Shown: positions 41,470-50,180 of the stretch, piece by piece
Layout: every line of letters starts with the position of its first letter
How positions within the stretch are numbered: the first letter of the stretch is position 1
NCBI GenBank assembly: GCA_963834965.1
Contig: CAWIEI010000033.1
Span: 62,001 to 126,000, forward strand
Length of the DNA: 64,000 nucleotides
Direction of reading: 5' to 3'
Origin: Fodinibacter sp963834965
GTDB lineage: Bacteria > Actinomycetota > Actinomycetes > Actinomycetales > Dermatophilaceae
Program-made: the position numbers and the translations under genes
Notes under the pieces: generated by a model
The model's input: only the letters and a program-made list of their open reading frames with translations
Told to the model about the DNA's origin: nothing
Database searches by the model: none

Positions 41470-42282
41470 GTGCGCGCCGGCGACTTCAGCTACCTCGACG
41501 GGCCGACCCCGGTTGGCCTGGCCCACCGGGGCGGGGCGGCGTTCGCGCCCAACGTGGGGCTGGAGAACACGCTGGCGGCGTTCCGCCAGGCCGTCGCGAT
41601 GGGTTACCGCTACCTCGAGACCGACGTGCACGCGACCCGCGACGGCAAGGTCGTGGCCTTCCACGACACCGTGCTCGACCGGGTGTCCGACCGCCGCGGC
41701 GCCATCGCCACGCTCCCCTACGAGGCCGTCCGCGAGGCGCGCATCGGTGGCACCGAGCCGATCCCGCTGCTGTCCGACCTGTTCGAGCAGTTCCCCGACA
41801 CCCGCATCAACATCGACATCAAGGCCGATGACGCGCTGGCGCCCACGGTGCGAGAAGTGTTGCGGCACAATGCGACAGACCGCGTGTGCATTGGTTCGTT
41901 CAGCGAGCGGCGGCTCCGGGCGGCGCGTGCTGCGCTCGGCCCGGGAGTGGCCACCGCGGCAGGTCAGGTCGGCACGGCGCTCCTCCGGTTCACCCCGGCA
42001 TCGCTGAGCCGGATGCTGCACACCCCGGCGCCGGTGCTGCAGCTGCCGGCCCTGCACCGGCTGCGCGGGCGCACCGTCACCCTGGTGACGCCCGGCCTGG
42101 TGAGCCGCGCCCACGCCCTGGGCAAGCACGTGCACGTCTGGTTCCACGCCTGGTCGCGCGAGGACGCGCCCGAGATGCACCGGCTGCTCGACCTCGGCGC
42201 CGACGGGATCGTCACCGACCACATCGACGTGCTGCGCGACGTGCTCGCCGAACGTGGTCGTCCTCTCGTCCCGCCCGGCTGA
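41470..42282 (+). CDS. glycerophosphodiester phosphodiesterase
   Basis: A 270-residue GDPD TIM barrel. The catalytic motif is LAHRGGAAFAPNVGLENTLAAF, with metal ligands in YLETDVHATRDGKVVAFHD. NIDIKADD and VHVWFHAW follow at later strands. GTG at 41470 directly follows the glucosidase stop. There is no signal peptide, so it is cytoplasmic and releases glycerol-3-phosphate from deacylated lipids. A short stretch around 41830-41900 is less GC-rich than its surroundings. Confidence 0.92.
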   Translation: MRAGDFSYLDGPTPVGLAHRGGAAFAPNVGLENTLAAFRQAVAMGYRYLETDVHATRDGKVVAFHDTVLDRVSDRRGAIATLPYEAVREARIGGTEPIPLLSDLFEQFPDTRINIDIKADDALAPTVREVLRHNATDRVCIGSFSERRLRAARAALGPGVATAAGQVGTALLRFTPASLSRMLHTPAPVLQLPALHRLRGRTVTLVTPGLVSRAHALGKHVHVWFHAWSREDAPEMHRLLDLGADGIVTDHIDVLRDVLAERGRPLVPPG

Positions 42283-42309
42283 CGGGTCGGCGCGGGTACG
42301 GTGGACGGA

Positions 42310-43695
42310 ATGGCTGAAGCGACGACGACCCGGGTCGAGGGGCCGCTCGGCAGGACCTACCTCGAGGTCACCCTGGCCGTGCTGGCCCTGGTCACCATCG
42401 TCGCGTTCGAGTCGATGGCGGTCTCCACCGCGATGCCTGCGGTGGCCCGCGACCTCGACGCGGTGCGGTCCTACGGCTTCGCCTTCTCGGTCATGCTCAC
42501 CGCCCAGCTGCTCGGCATCGTGCTGGCCGGCGTGTGGTCGGACCGGTCCGGCCCGATGGTGGGCGCGGTCACCGGCCAGGCCCTGCTCGCGGGCGGTGCG
42601 GCCATGTGCGGCATGGCCACCAACCTGCCGTTCTTCCTCGCCGGTCGGGCACTCACCGGCCTCGGCGGCGGCCTGCTCGTCGTGATGCTCTACGTCATCG
42701 CGGGGCGCGTGTACCCCGAGGCCATCCGGCCGCGGCTGTTCACCTACGTCTCGGCCGCGTGGGTGCTGCCCTCGCTGCTCGGCGCCCCGATCTCGGCCTG
42801 GCTCACCACGAACCTGTCCTGGCGCTGGGTGTTCTGGGGGGTGGTGCCGCCGGTGCTCATCACGATGGCGGTGCTCGCCCACGCCCGGCGCCGGATCGAC
42901 GACACCGTGCTGACGGCCGCCGTCAGCACCCGTGACCACTCCGCCCACGTGCGCGCGGCCTGGTGCGGGCTGGGCATCGCCCTGTCCGCCGGTGCCATCC
43001 AGCTCGGCACCCACGAGCTCGTGCTCGAGCTGTCGCCCAAGACCGGCATCGTGCTGGCGGGCGTGGTGGGGGTGGTGGTCTTCGCGCCCAAGCTGGTGCC
43101 GGCCGGCACCTGGCGGATGGCGCGTGGCCTGCCCAGCGTGATGCTCGCCCGGGCGCTGTTCATCGGCGCGTTCTACGCCGGCGTCACCTACGTGCCGCTC
43201 TTCCTGGTCGGCCAGCGCGGCCTCAGCCTGCAGACGGCCGGGCTGGCCCTCGCGGTCGGGGCGATCGGCTGGGCGGGGGGTGCCTGGTACCAGGGCCACG
43301 ACACACTGCGCCTGCCCCGCTACCGGCTGGTCGAGGTCGGCGGCCTCCTGCTCGCCTCCGGCCTGGCCGTGCTGGCGACGGTGGCCTTCTTCGTCCTGCC
43401 GTGGTGGATCGTGCCGCTGGCCCTGATCTGCACCGGGGTCGCCATGGGGCTCGGGGTCACCACGACCACGGTGCTGGCCCTCGAGCTGAGCCCGGTCGAG
43501 GAGCACGGCGAGGCGTCGTCCGCGCTCCAGCTCGCCGATGTGCTCGGCAGTGTCATCGGCATCGCCGCGGCCACGGCGGTGTTCGCCGCCCGGCACGTGC
43601 CCGGCCAGGACGACGCCCTGTTCGGGGCCATCTTCCTCGGGCTCGCCGTGGTGGCGGCCGTGGCCATCCCGGCAGGTCAGCGGATCAGGACGTGA
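42310..43695 (+). CDS. MFS transporter (drug/solute efflux type)
   Basis: A 461-residue major-facilitator protein with about 12-14 hydrophobic helices. It has the early motif AFESMAVSTAMPAVARDL and the loop 2-3 signature GVWSDRSGPMVGA, as in DHA2-like drug exporters. ATG at 42310 is preferred, though GTG at 42301 is in frame. The last 19 bases overlap the converging gene on the minus strand. Substrate unknown. Confidence 0.85.
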   Translation: MAEATTTRVEGPLGRTYLEVTLAVLALVTIVAFESMAVSTAMPAVARDLDAVRSYGFAFSVMLTAQLLGIVLAGVWSDRSGPMVGAVTGQALLAGGAAMCGMATNLPFFLAGRALTGLGGGLLVVMLYVIAGRVYPEAIRPRLFTYVSAAWVLPSLLGAPISAWLTTNLSWRWVFWGVVPPVLITMAVLAHARRRIDDTVLTAAVSTRDHSAHVRAAWCGLGIALSAGAIQLGTHELVLELSPKTGIVLAGVVGVVVFAPKLVPAGTWRMARGLPSVMLARALFIGAFYAGVTYVPLFLVGQRGLSLQTAGLALAVGAIGWAGGAWYQGHDTLRLPRYRLVEVGGLLLASGLAVLATVAFFVLPWWIVPLALICTGVAMGLGVTTTTVLALELSPVEEHGEASSALQLADVLGSVIGIAAATAVFAARHVPGQDDALFGAIFLGLAVVAAVAIPAGQRIRT

Positions 43696-44351
43696 CCACC
43701 GGGCGCGGTGAGCCGCGTCCACCGGTTCGACCGCAGCACCTGCACCGGCTGCCCCGGCGCGAGAAAGCCCAGCGCGTAGGCCGCGAACGCGCCACCGGAG
43801 CGCACGCTCGCCCCGCCGTCGAACCCGCCCGTGTGGTCGAGCAGGTCGGGGTGCGGCCCGGCCGCCTCGAGCACGTCTCGGGCCCAGACCCGGTCGCGCA
43901 CCAGGCCCGCGGCCGCGCCCCGCTCGCGCACGGCATCCGACACCTCGGCGAGGCCGTCGCGGGCGACGGCGGCGAGGAGGTCTCCGGGCAACGTGCCGGC
44001 CGGCTCCCACGGGCCGCGTGGCGGGGTGACGGCCGACCACTCGGCGACCGCCCGGGTCGGCGGCACGGGGAGGTCGGCGCCGGCACCGCGCGCGGTGCGG
44101 TCGGTGACGGCCCCGAGCGGCACGGTGACGTCGACCTCGGCCGGCTCGGCCAGCGCGAAGGTGCGCAGGCCGAGCACGGTGCCCTCGGCGAGGATGCCGG
44201 TGCCGGACAGCACGCCGACCCAGGCGGCGAGCACGGTGCCCGAGGCCTGCAGCCGCATCGCCCCGTCGGCGTCGACGGCCCGGGCGCGGATGGCGAACCG
44301 GCCGAGGTCGGCCAGGGACTCGGGGTCACCGAGCCGCAGGACCCCGCTCAC
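43677..44351 (-). CDS. conserved actinobacterial hypothetical protein coupled to a thioesterase
   Basis: A 224-residue soluble protein I cannot place. Visible segments are VSGVLRLGDPESLADLGRF, GAMRLQASGTVLAAWVGVL, and a C-terminal GQPVQVLRSNRWTRLTAPGG. GTG at 44351 overlaps the thioesterase stop (GTGA), so the two are co-translated. A role linked to acyl thioester metabolism is inferred from that only. Confidence 0.65.
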   Translation of the reverse strand: MSGVLRLGDPESLADLGRFAIRARAVDADGAMRLQASGTVLAAWVGVLSGTGILAEGTVLGLRTFALAEPAEVDVTVPLGAVTDRTARGAGADLPVPPTRAVAEWSAVTPPRGPWEPAGTLPGDLLAAVARDGLAEVSDAVRERGAAAGLVRDRVWARDVLEAAGPHPDLLDHTGGFDGGASVRSGGAFAAYALGFLAPGQPVQVLRSNRWTRLTAPGGHVLIR

Positions 44352-44809
44352 CGGCCGCCCCAACGGAAGTGCACCGGGTCGCCGGTGTGCACGGCGACCT
44401 GGGCCCGGGCCTCGGCCGTGAGCCGGCGGGGGCGGGCGGTCGCGAAGTCGTAGAGCGCCAGCCCGGTCTCGGCGATGGCGTAGACCTGGCGGCCGACCGG
44501 CTCGGGGTCGCGCACCGTGTAGCCGAGGTCGAACCCGGCGCCGTGCACCCGGGTCACCCACATGTCGACCTCGACCGGGGCAGCCCGGTAGGTGAGCGGC
44601 GCGCGGTACTCGATGGCGTGCCGGGTGACGACGATGCCCTCGTCGAGCATCGTCGGCCGGTCGGGGAACCACTCGCGGAAGCCGATGACGCGGGCGTCCT
44701 CGAGCAGCCGGAGGTACTGCACGTTGTTGACGTGGCCGTAGGCGTCCATGTCGGACCACCGCAGCGGCACCTCGACGCGGTAGGTCTGTGGGTCGTCAGG
44801 TCCGGGCAT
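44348..44809 (-). CDS. acyl-CoA thioesterase, 4HBT hotdog family
   Basis: A 153-residue hotdog-fold protein. The family signature RWSDMDAYGHVNNVQYLRLLED contains the catalytic Asp and the HVNN helix start. ATG at 44809 is chosen because GGGAGG directly abuts the in-frame ATG at 44818. It hydrolyses acyl-CoA or acyl-ACP; chain preference cannot be told. Confidence 0.9.
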   Translation of the reverse strand: MPGPDDPQTYRVEVPLRWSDMDAYGHVNNVQYLRLLEDARVIGFREWFPDRPTMLDEGIVVTRHAIEYRAPLTYRAAPVEVDMWVTRVHGAGFDLGYTVRDPEPVGRQVYAIAETGLALYDFATARPRRLTAEARAQVAVHTGDPVHFRWGGR

Positions 44810-44878
44810 GCGCCCCATCCTCCCAGCAGCGGCGTCGAGAGGCGGCCGCCGGTGCGCGGGTCACCCTAGGGTGGTCGG

Positions 44879-46273
44879 ATGCCGCTGCAGCCGACCACCT
44901 CCGCCGCGCTCGACCACCTCCTCGCCACCGCCCAGCGGGAGGGGCGGCTGCCGTCCGTGACCGCCGGTCTGGTGCGTGGCGGCGAGCTCGTGTGGAGCGG
45001 CGCCGCGGGCACGGTCGACGGGCGCGCGGACGGCCGCCGCGCCGACGCCGACACGCAGTACCGGATGGGGTCGATCACCAAGACCTTCATCGCGGTGTGC
45101 GTGCTGCGGCAGCGTGACGCCGGCCGGCTCGAGCTGACCGACCGGTTCGGGGCGCACGTGCCCGGTTCTGCGCTCGACGACGTGAGCATCGAGCAGCTGC
45201 TCACACACGCCGCGGGCACCCAGGCCGAGACGCCAGGGCCGTGGTGGGAGCGCACACCGGGGGGCGACTGGGACGCCCTGGTCGCTGCGCCGGTCGGCCA
45301 GCGGTTCCGCGCCGGGCGCCGCTTCCACTACTCCAACGTCGGGTACGCCGCGCTGGGTCGCCTCCTCGAGGTGCAGCACGGCCGCGGCTGGTTCGACGTC
45401 GTCCGTGACGAGCTGCTCGAGCCGCTGGGGATGACGCGCACGACGACCCGCCCGTCGGGGTCGGCGGCGCTCGGCCTGGCGGTGCACCCCTTCGCCGACC
45501 TGCTGCTGCCCGAGCCCGAACACGACGCCGCGGCGATGGCCCCGGCCGGCCAGCTGTGGACCACCGTGCCCGACCTCGCCCGCTGGGCGACCTTCCTCGG
45601 GGGCGGCACGGCGGGCCTGCTGTCGGCCGAGACGCTGGCCGAGATGGTCGAGCCGCACCACGTCGTCGACGACCCCGGCCAGCCGTGGGTGGCGGCGCAC
45701 GGTCTGGGCTTCCAGGTGTGGAACGTCGGCGGCGCCCGGTTCGCCGGCCACGGCGGCTCGATGCCCGGCTTCCTCGCCGGGCTACGGGTGCGGCTGGATG
45801 CCGGGGTGCCGGCGAACGACGACCGAGCTCGGGGTGCGGCGGGCGACGGTGCGGTGCTGTTCACCAACACCACGGCATCCACCGCGACCCGCTCGACGCT
45901 CGACCAGCTGCTCGACGTGCTCGCCCGGCACGAGCCCACGCCGGTCGAGCCGTGGGCGGCGAGCGGCGACCCGGCCCTGCTCGAGCTCGTCGGCACCTGG
46001 CACTGGGGGCCGTCGCCGGTGACGGCCACGGTCGTCGGCGAGCACCTGGTGCTCGGCGAGCCGGGCGCCGGTCGTGGCGCACGGTTCCGGCCGGTCGGCG
46101 CCGACGAGTGGGTCGGGCTCGACTCCTACTACGCCGGCGAGCCGCTGCGGGTGGTGCGCCGGCCCGACGGGTCGGTGTCGCACCTCGACCTCGCGTCGTT
46201 CCGGTTCACCCGCACCCCCTACGACCCGCAGGCGGACGTGCCGGGCGGGGTCGACGAGCGTGGCTGGACCTGA
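44879..46273 (+). CDS. serine beta-lactamase-like hydrolase (class C/penicillin-binding fold)
   Basis: A 464-residue protein of the beta-lactamase/D-Ala-D-Ala carboxypeptidase-like family. The SxxK nucleophile motif is SITK, the second motif YSN (HYSNVGYAALG), and HGG (FAGHGGSMPGF) takes the place of KTG. A C-terminal beta-rich domain follows. No signal peptide is seen, so it is likely a cytoplasmic esterase or peptidase rather than an antibiotic-resistance enzyme. Confidence 0.88.
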   Translation: MPLQPTTSAALDHLLATAQREGRLPSVTAGLVRGGELVWSGAAGTVDGRADGRRADADTQYRMGSITKTFIAVCVLRQRDAGRLELTDRFGAHVPGSALDDVSIEQLLTHAAGTQAETPGPWWERTPGGDWDALVAAPVGQRFRAGRRFHYSNVGYAALGRLLEVQHGRGWFDVVRDELLEPLGMTRTTTRPSGSAALGLAVHPFADLLLPEPEHDAAAMAPAGQLWTTVPDLARWATFLGGGTAGLLSAETLAEMVEPHHVVDDPGQPWVAAHGLGFQVWNVGGARFAGHGGSMPGFLAGLRVRLDAGVPANDDRARGAAGDGAVLFTNTTASTATRSTLDQLLDVLARHEPTPVEPWAASGDPALLELVGTWHWGPSPVTATVVGEHLVLGEPGAGRGARFRPVGADEWVGLDSYYAGEPLRVVRRPDGSVSHLDLASFRFTRTPYDPQADVPGGVDERGWT

Positions 46274-46280
46274 CCTCACC

Positions 46281-46355
46281 GGGACACGATCGACCAATAG
46301 GTCAAAGTTGTCCCCGGCCGCGGGGCATCTTTGACCAACAGGTCGATGTTGGCCC
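46281..46355. repeat. 34-nt doubly palindromic element plus a degenerate copy, between convergent genes
   Basis: Unit 1 (46281-46314) reads GGGAC-N6-GACC-AATA-GGTC-N6-GTCCC, the same spacing as the three units inside the ECF ATPase gene. Unit 2 (about 46322-46355) keeps GACC-AACA-GGTC but has weak outer arms. It fills the gap between two converging stops and could act as a bidirectional terminator. Confidence 0.85.
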
Positions 46356-46362
46356 AGCCGAC

Positions 46363-47241
46363 TCACTCCGCGTCGGCGTCGAGCACCTCGTGCAGCCGGG
46401 CGGCGAAGGCCTCCGGTTCACCGCCGTAGCCGCTGTCCGCCCCGAGGAAGCCCGCGTGGTGGCTGGGGAACTCGGTGACGGGCAGGTTCAGGAGCTGCCC
46501 CAGGGCCCGGGTCGTCCGCCCGGTGAGCGTGTCACCGGACTCCGCGGCGATGCCGACCACCACCCTCGTGGGGGCCGCCAGCAGGGCCGACGGGTCGGGC
46601 CGGAAGCTCGTGATGGCGTTGGCGGTGCCCGACAGCAGCGGGTCGTCGCGGCGACCGTCGTCGTCGGCCGGCATCCCGAACTGTGCTGGGTCCGGGGCGG
46701 GCTGCGCGAGGTACGCGTCGGTGAACTCGCCCGGCCACGCCGTCAGGGCGATGAACGCCGCCATGCCCGCGCCGTACCCCCGCTCGTGGTACGCCGCCTG
46801 CACGGCCCGCTCGGCGGCGACGGCGCGGTCGGCATCTGGCAGGAGCAGCAGCAGCGGCGGCTCGTGGGCCACGAGCGTGGCGACGTCGTCGGGATGGGTC
46901 TCGACCAGGGCCAGCGCATTGACGGCGCCCCCACTGCTGGCGAACAGGTCGACGGGTCCGCCGCCCAGCTCGGCGATGAGGGCGTGCAGGTCGGCGGCGT
47001 GCAGCTGCGGCGTGCGCTGGTCGCTGCCGTCCTTGCGGACGCTGCGGCCGGTCCCTCGGGGGTCGTAGGTGACGACGACGCGGTCGGGAAAGTGCTTCGC
47101 GAGCACCTCGAACCCCCCGGCCTGCATGGGGTGGCCCGCCATCACAAGGGTGCAGTGCCCGGCATCCGTCGTGCTCGGCGAGCGCACGTCGTACACCAGG
47201 TCGACGTCGGGTGTCTCGAGAGTTCTGGTGTCGGCTGTCAT
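46363..47241 (-). CDS. alpha/beta hydrolase
   Basis: A 292-residue hydrolase. The nucleophile elbow is FASSGGAV, an oxyanion region VMAGHPMQAGG lies near the N terminus, and YDPRGTGRS follows strand 4. The His is probably in FPSHHAGFLG near the C terminus. ATG at 47241 overlaps the stop of the SnoaL-like gene (ATGA). Substrate unknown. Confidence 0.85.
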   Translation of the reverse strand: MTADTRTLETPDVDLVYDVRSPSTTDAGHCTLVMAGHPMQAGGFEVLAKHFPDRVVVTYDPRGTGRSVRKDGSDQRTPQLHAADLHALIAELGGGPVDLFASSGGAVNALALVETHPDDVATLVAHEPPLLLLLPDADRAVAAERAVQAAYHERGYGAGMAAFIALTAWPGEFTDAYLAQPAPDPAQFGMPADDDGRRDDPLLSGTANAITSFRPDPSALLAAPTRVVVGIAAESGDTLTGRTTRALGQLLNLPVTEFPSHHAGFLGADSGYGGEPEAFAARLHEVLDADAE

Positions 47242-47531
47242 GTGGGGTTCCCCTCTGTCACAGCGCTTGTGGGCCGCTTGATGACGTACTCGGTGAACTC
47301 ACGGCAGCGCCCGTCGGCATCGAAGCGGATGACGAAGCAGTTGTGGAACACCTCGGTCACAGGACCCTCGGGCGTCTCGCGGTAGGTCGACCGCGCGGTG
47401 GCCACCACGGTGTCTCCGTCGACCGCCACCGGCGGGTAGTGCGCGTCGTAGGTGTCGGGCTCGTCGCGATCGGACGACCGCCACGCCACGACATAGCGGT
47501 CGAGCCAGTGCTGGGCACCCTCCCGGTCCAT
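47238..47531 (-). CDS. SnoaL-like protein, short form with probable internal deletion
   Basis: A 97-residue protein with the ends of a SnoaL-like/NTF2-like domain: MDREGAQHWLDRYVVAWRSS, then DTYDAHYPPVAVDGDTVVAT and NCFVIRFDADGRCREFTEY. Related actinobacterial proteins run about 130-140 residues and have a segment of about 40 residues between these parts (as remembered). Here AWRSSD joins straight to RDEPDTYDAHY. An in-frame deletion would have removed part of the cone-shaped pocket. It is coupled to the hydrolase downstream. Confidence 0.7.
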   Translation of the reverse strand: MDREGAQHWLDRYVVAWRSSDRDEPDTYDAHYPPVAVDGDTVVATARSTYRETPEGPVTEVFHNCFVIRFDADGRCREFTEYVIKRPTSAVTEGNPT

Positions 47532-47540
47532 CGGCCCACG

Positions 47541-48338
47541 CTAGCCCGGTGAGCGGCGCCACGTGTACGGCGTGGTCGTCGAGACCTTGACGAAACCGGA
47601 CCGCTCGAGGATGGGGCGGGAGAACTCCGTCGAGTCGCTGTGGATGATCGTCGTCCCGAGCCGCAGGGCCGAGCGGGCCCGGGCCGCGGTGAGCGCCCGG
47701 TAGATGCCGCGCCCCCGCCAGGGCGCCAGGGTCGCACCACCCCAGATGCCGGCAACCTCGGTGTGCGGGACAGGTTCCAGCCGGCCGGCGCTGACCATCT
47801 CCCCCTCGACCTCGGCGACCCACAGCTCCATCCCATCGCCGAGGGCCAGCCGGTGCAGCAGGCTCTCTGCCCGCTCGTCCGAGACCGGGTCGCCGAACGC
47901 CTCGTCGGCCATCGCGCTCATGGCGCGCACGTCGGGCTCGTCGGTGACAGTGCGCAGGGTGACACCGTCGGGCAGGGGGACGTCGACGGCGAGGAGGCGC
48001 GCCTCCCCGAGCATGATCGACTCCGGCTCCTCCGGCTCGAAACCGGCATCGACGAGCGCCTCGTGCAGCCCGGGGGCGACGTCGTGGCCGCGGCTCTTCC
48101 ACTCGACCTTGGTCACGTCAGGCTGCGCGGCGAAGTGCGCCAGCGCGGCACCGACCAGCTCGCGGATGCCGGCCGCGTCGGCCCCCCCGAGGTCGCGGTA
48201 GGTGACGAAGCCCCGGCCGTGGGGGAAGGTCACGAGTCGCAGCGGGCCGTGCACGGTGACCGAGAGGGCGCTGGGCGTCTCGGCATCCGTGCGCAGCTGC
48301 TCGTCGTAGACGGCCAGGAGGGTCGCATTGTCGGTCAC
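47541..48338 (-). CDS. GNAT-family N-acetyltransferase
   Basis: A 265-residue protein. The C-terminal GNAT domain has the acetyl-CoA-binding loop IWGGATLAPWRGRGIYRAL (Q/RxxGxG/A type) and LERSGFVKV. The N-terminal half looks like a degenerate second GNAT-like or partner domain (RLVTFPHGRGFVTYRDL). GTG at 48338. The acetyl acceptor is unknown. It is divergent from the DUF6069-like gene across 161 bases that probably hold both promoters. Confidence 0.82.
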   Translation of the reverse strand: MTDNATLLAVYDEQLRTDAETPSALSVTVHGPLRLVTFPHGRGFVTYRDLGGADAAGIRELVGAALAHFAAQPDVTKVEWKSRGHDVAPGLHEALVDAGFEPEEPESIMLGEARLLAVDVPLPDGVTLRTVTDEPDVRAMSAMADEAFGDPVSDERAESLLHRLALGDGMELWVAEVEGEMVSAGRLEPVPHTEVAGIWGGATLAPWRGRGIYRALTAARARSALRLGTTIIHSDSTEFSRPILERSGFVKVSTTTPYTWRRSPG

Positions 48339-48499
48339 CCGGTCACCGTGTCCTGTCCGGGGCTCGGGGGCAACCCATTTCGGTGCGGGGTGCAGTAGGA
48401 CGAATGTCCCGCTGGAGTGGGTACCTCCTCCCCTTCGGGTGGGACCGGCGCCGCTCGTAGCGTCGAGGGACCGGATCGACACCCACCAGGAGGACCCCG

Positions 48500-48919
48500 A
48501 TGACCACCACCGACCTGCTCGACCAGACCCCCCGCACCCGTCGCGTGCCGTGGCGGGTCGACCTCGCGACGGCCGGGGCCGCCGCGCTCTGCGCCACGAC
48601 CGCCTGGCTGTTCGTCGCCGTGCTGCCCGGCGTGGCGCTGGTCGTGCGCACCGGTGCCGGCACCCAGAGCGTGGGCGGGGTCGCCGTCGCCCTGTCGGCC
48701 GCTGTCGCCGCGTTCGTCGGGATGGTGGGGCTGCGGGTGCTCGAGCGGTTCACCTCCCGGGCCCTGGGCGGGTGGACCGTGCTGGTCCTGCTCGTGGCCC
48801 TGGCCTCACTGGTCGGCCCGCTGGGTGCCGTGACGGCCTCCGCCGGATGGTCGCTCGTCGCACTGCACGCAGTGGTCACCGCGGTCGTGCTCGCCGCCGG
48901 GCACCGCTCCCGACGGTGA
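48500..48919 (+). CDS. DUF6069-like small membrane protein
   Basis: A 139-residue protein with about four hydrophobic helices after a polar N terminus (MTTTDLLDQTPRTRRVPWR). The layout resembles the actinobacterial DUF6069 family, which has no known function. ATG at 48500 follows AGGAGGACC. It precedes a methyltransferase fragment and a two-component system on the same strand. Confidence 0.7.
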   Translation: MTTTDLLDQTPRTRRVPWRVDLATAGAAALCATTAWLFVAVLPGVALVVRTGAGTQSVGGVAVALSAAVAAFVGMVGLRVLERFTSRALGGWTVLVLLVALASLVGPLGAVTASAGWSLVALHAVVTAVVLAAGHRSRR

Positions 48920-49059
48920 CGACCGGTAGCGTCGACGCCGTGCTCGCCACGGTCATCCTGTACTCCCTGCGATCCCCCGAGCGGGCGGTCGCCGAGGTGT
49001 TCCGGGTGCTGCGGCCAGGAGTGACCGGGCCGCATCTCGCCGGACACGGAGTGCGGTGA
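48916..49059 (+). pseudogene. C-terminal fragment of a SAM-dependent methyltransferase
   Basis: This frame reads GSVDAVLATVILYSLRSPER then AVAEVFRVLRPG, the post-motif II/III stretch of class I methyltransferases. It starts directly at the end of the DUF6069-like gene with no N-terminal SAM-binding part, and stops at 49057-49059, overlapping the kinase start. It is a gene remnant rather than a working enzyme. Confidence 0.65.
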
Positions 49060-50180
49060 AGCAGGCCCTGCCCGAACGGCACGTCGTGCAGCGGCACGCC
49101 GCGGTGCTGGTCTGGGTGCCGGTGATCCTGGGCGGGGTGCTCCTCGACCTGCCGGGCGGGGCGCTCGCCGTGGTGGTCGACGTGGTGCTGGTCGGGTGCG
49201 CGGCTGCGGCCTGCACGCTGGCGGTTCTGGCCAGCTGGCCGGACCCGACCCGCCGGTCGGCCGCCGCGGTCGTGGCGCTGGCGGCCGTGGTGACGGCAGC
49301 GTCGTGGGCCTGGCCGGCCTGGGGCAGCACCTGGCTGCTCGTGGCGATGGCGGCGGCCGTGGCGCTTCCGACGTCGGTCGCGCTGGCGGCCGTGCCGGCA
49401 TCCGCCGTGGCGTCGGCCTGGACGCTGTCGCGGTTCGGTGCCACCGGCGACGAGGTGTTGGCGCAGGTCTTCGTGGTGCTGCTGGCCGGGGTGGCCTCGG
49501 CCGCCTTCTCGCGGCTGGTGGCCACCGCCGACGAGCTGCGTCGCACCCGCGAGGAGCTCGCCGACGCCGCAGTGGCCCGCGAGCGCGAGCGCTTCTCGCG
49601 CGACCTGCACGACACCCTGGGCCACTCGCTGTCGGTCATGGTCGTCAAGGCGGCCGTGGTGCGGCGGCTGGTGCCGACCGACCCCACGGCAGCCGCCGGG
49701 CACGCGGCCGACATCGAGGCCGTGGGGCGGCGAGCCATGTCGCAGCTGCGGGACACGGTCGACGGAGCCCTGGTGCCCAGCCTGCGGGACGAGCTGCGCG
49801 AGGCGGAGGCGTCACTGGCGACGGCCGGCATCCGGGCCACGGTGGGTTCCGTCGAGCCGGTGCCGCCCGCGGCGGCCGCACCGCTGGCGTGGGCGCTGCG
49901 CGAGGGGGTGACCAACGTGCTGCGGCACTCCGGGGCGAGCCGGTGCCGGGTCGACGTCACCCACGACACCGGGCGATTCCGGCTGACGGTGGCCGACGAC
50001 GGCATCCGGCGGGGCGTGGACGTCGTGGACGTCGTGGACCGGACACGGGCCGTTCGGCGGGGCGGTCTGGAGGGGCTGCGCCGTCGCCTGGCCGCGGTGG
50101 GTGGTGGCCTCGTCGTCACGGCCGAGCCCGGCGGCTTCACCCTCACGGCGTGGGTGCCGGACGGGCGGGCGGCGCAGTGA
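49056..50180 (+). CDS. NarL-type sensor histidine kinase
   Basis: A 374-residue kinase. Five or so hydrophobic helices (about 15-155) serve as sensor region, possibly for membrane state. The HisKA_3 dimerisation box is ERERFSRDLHDTLGHSLSVM, with the phospho-accepting His. The ATPase domain has EGVTNVLRHSGA (N box), VADDGI and GGLEGLRRRL (G boxes). GTG at 49056. The stop overlaps the response regulator start (GTGA). DesK-like kinases share this layout. Confidence 0.92.
   Translation: MKQALPERHVVQRHAAVLVWVPVILGGVLLDLPGGALAVVVDVVLVGCAAAACTLAVLASWPDPTRRSAAAVVALAAVVTAASWAWPAWGSTWLLVAMAAAVALPTSVALAAVPASAVASAWTLSRFGATGDEVLAQVFVVLLAGVASAAFSRLVATADELRRTREELADAAVARERERFSRDLHDTLGHSLSVMVVKAAVVRRLVPTDPTAAAGHAADIEAVGRRAMSQLRDTVDGALVPSLRDELREAEASLATAGIRATVGSVEPVPPAAAAPLAWALREGVTNVLRHSGASRCRVDVTHDTGRFRLTVADDGIRRGVDVVDVVDRTRAVRRGGLEGLRRRLAAVGGGLVVTAEPGGFTLTAWVPDGRAAQ

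Noticed and set aside
44879..46273. Antibiotic-resistance beta-lactamase
   Set aside because: No signal peptide and HGG in place of KTG; the protein fits the broad esterase/peptidase-like group.
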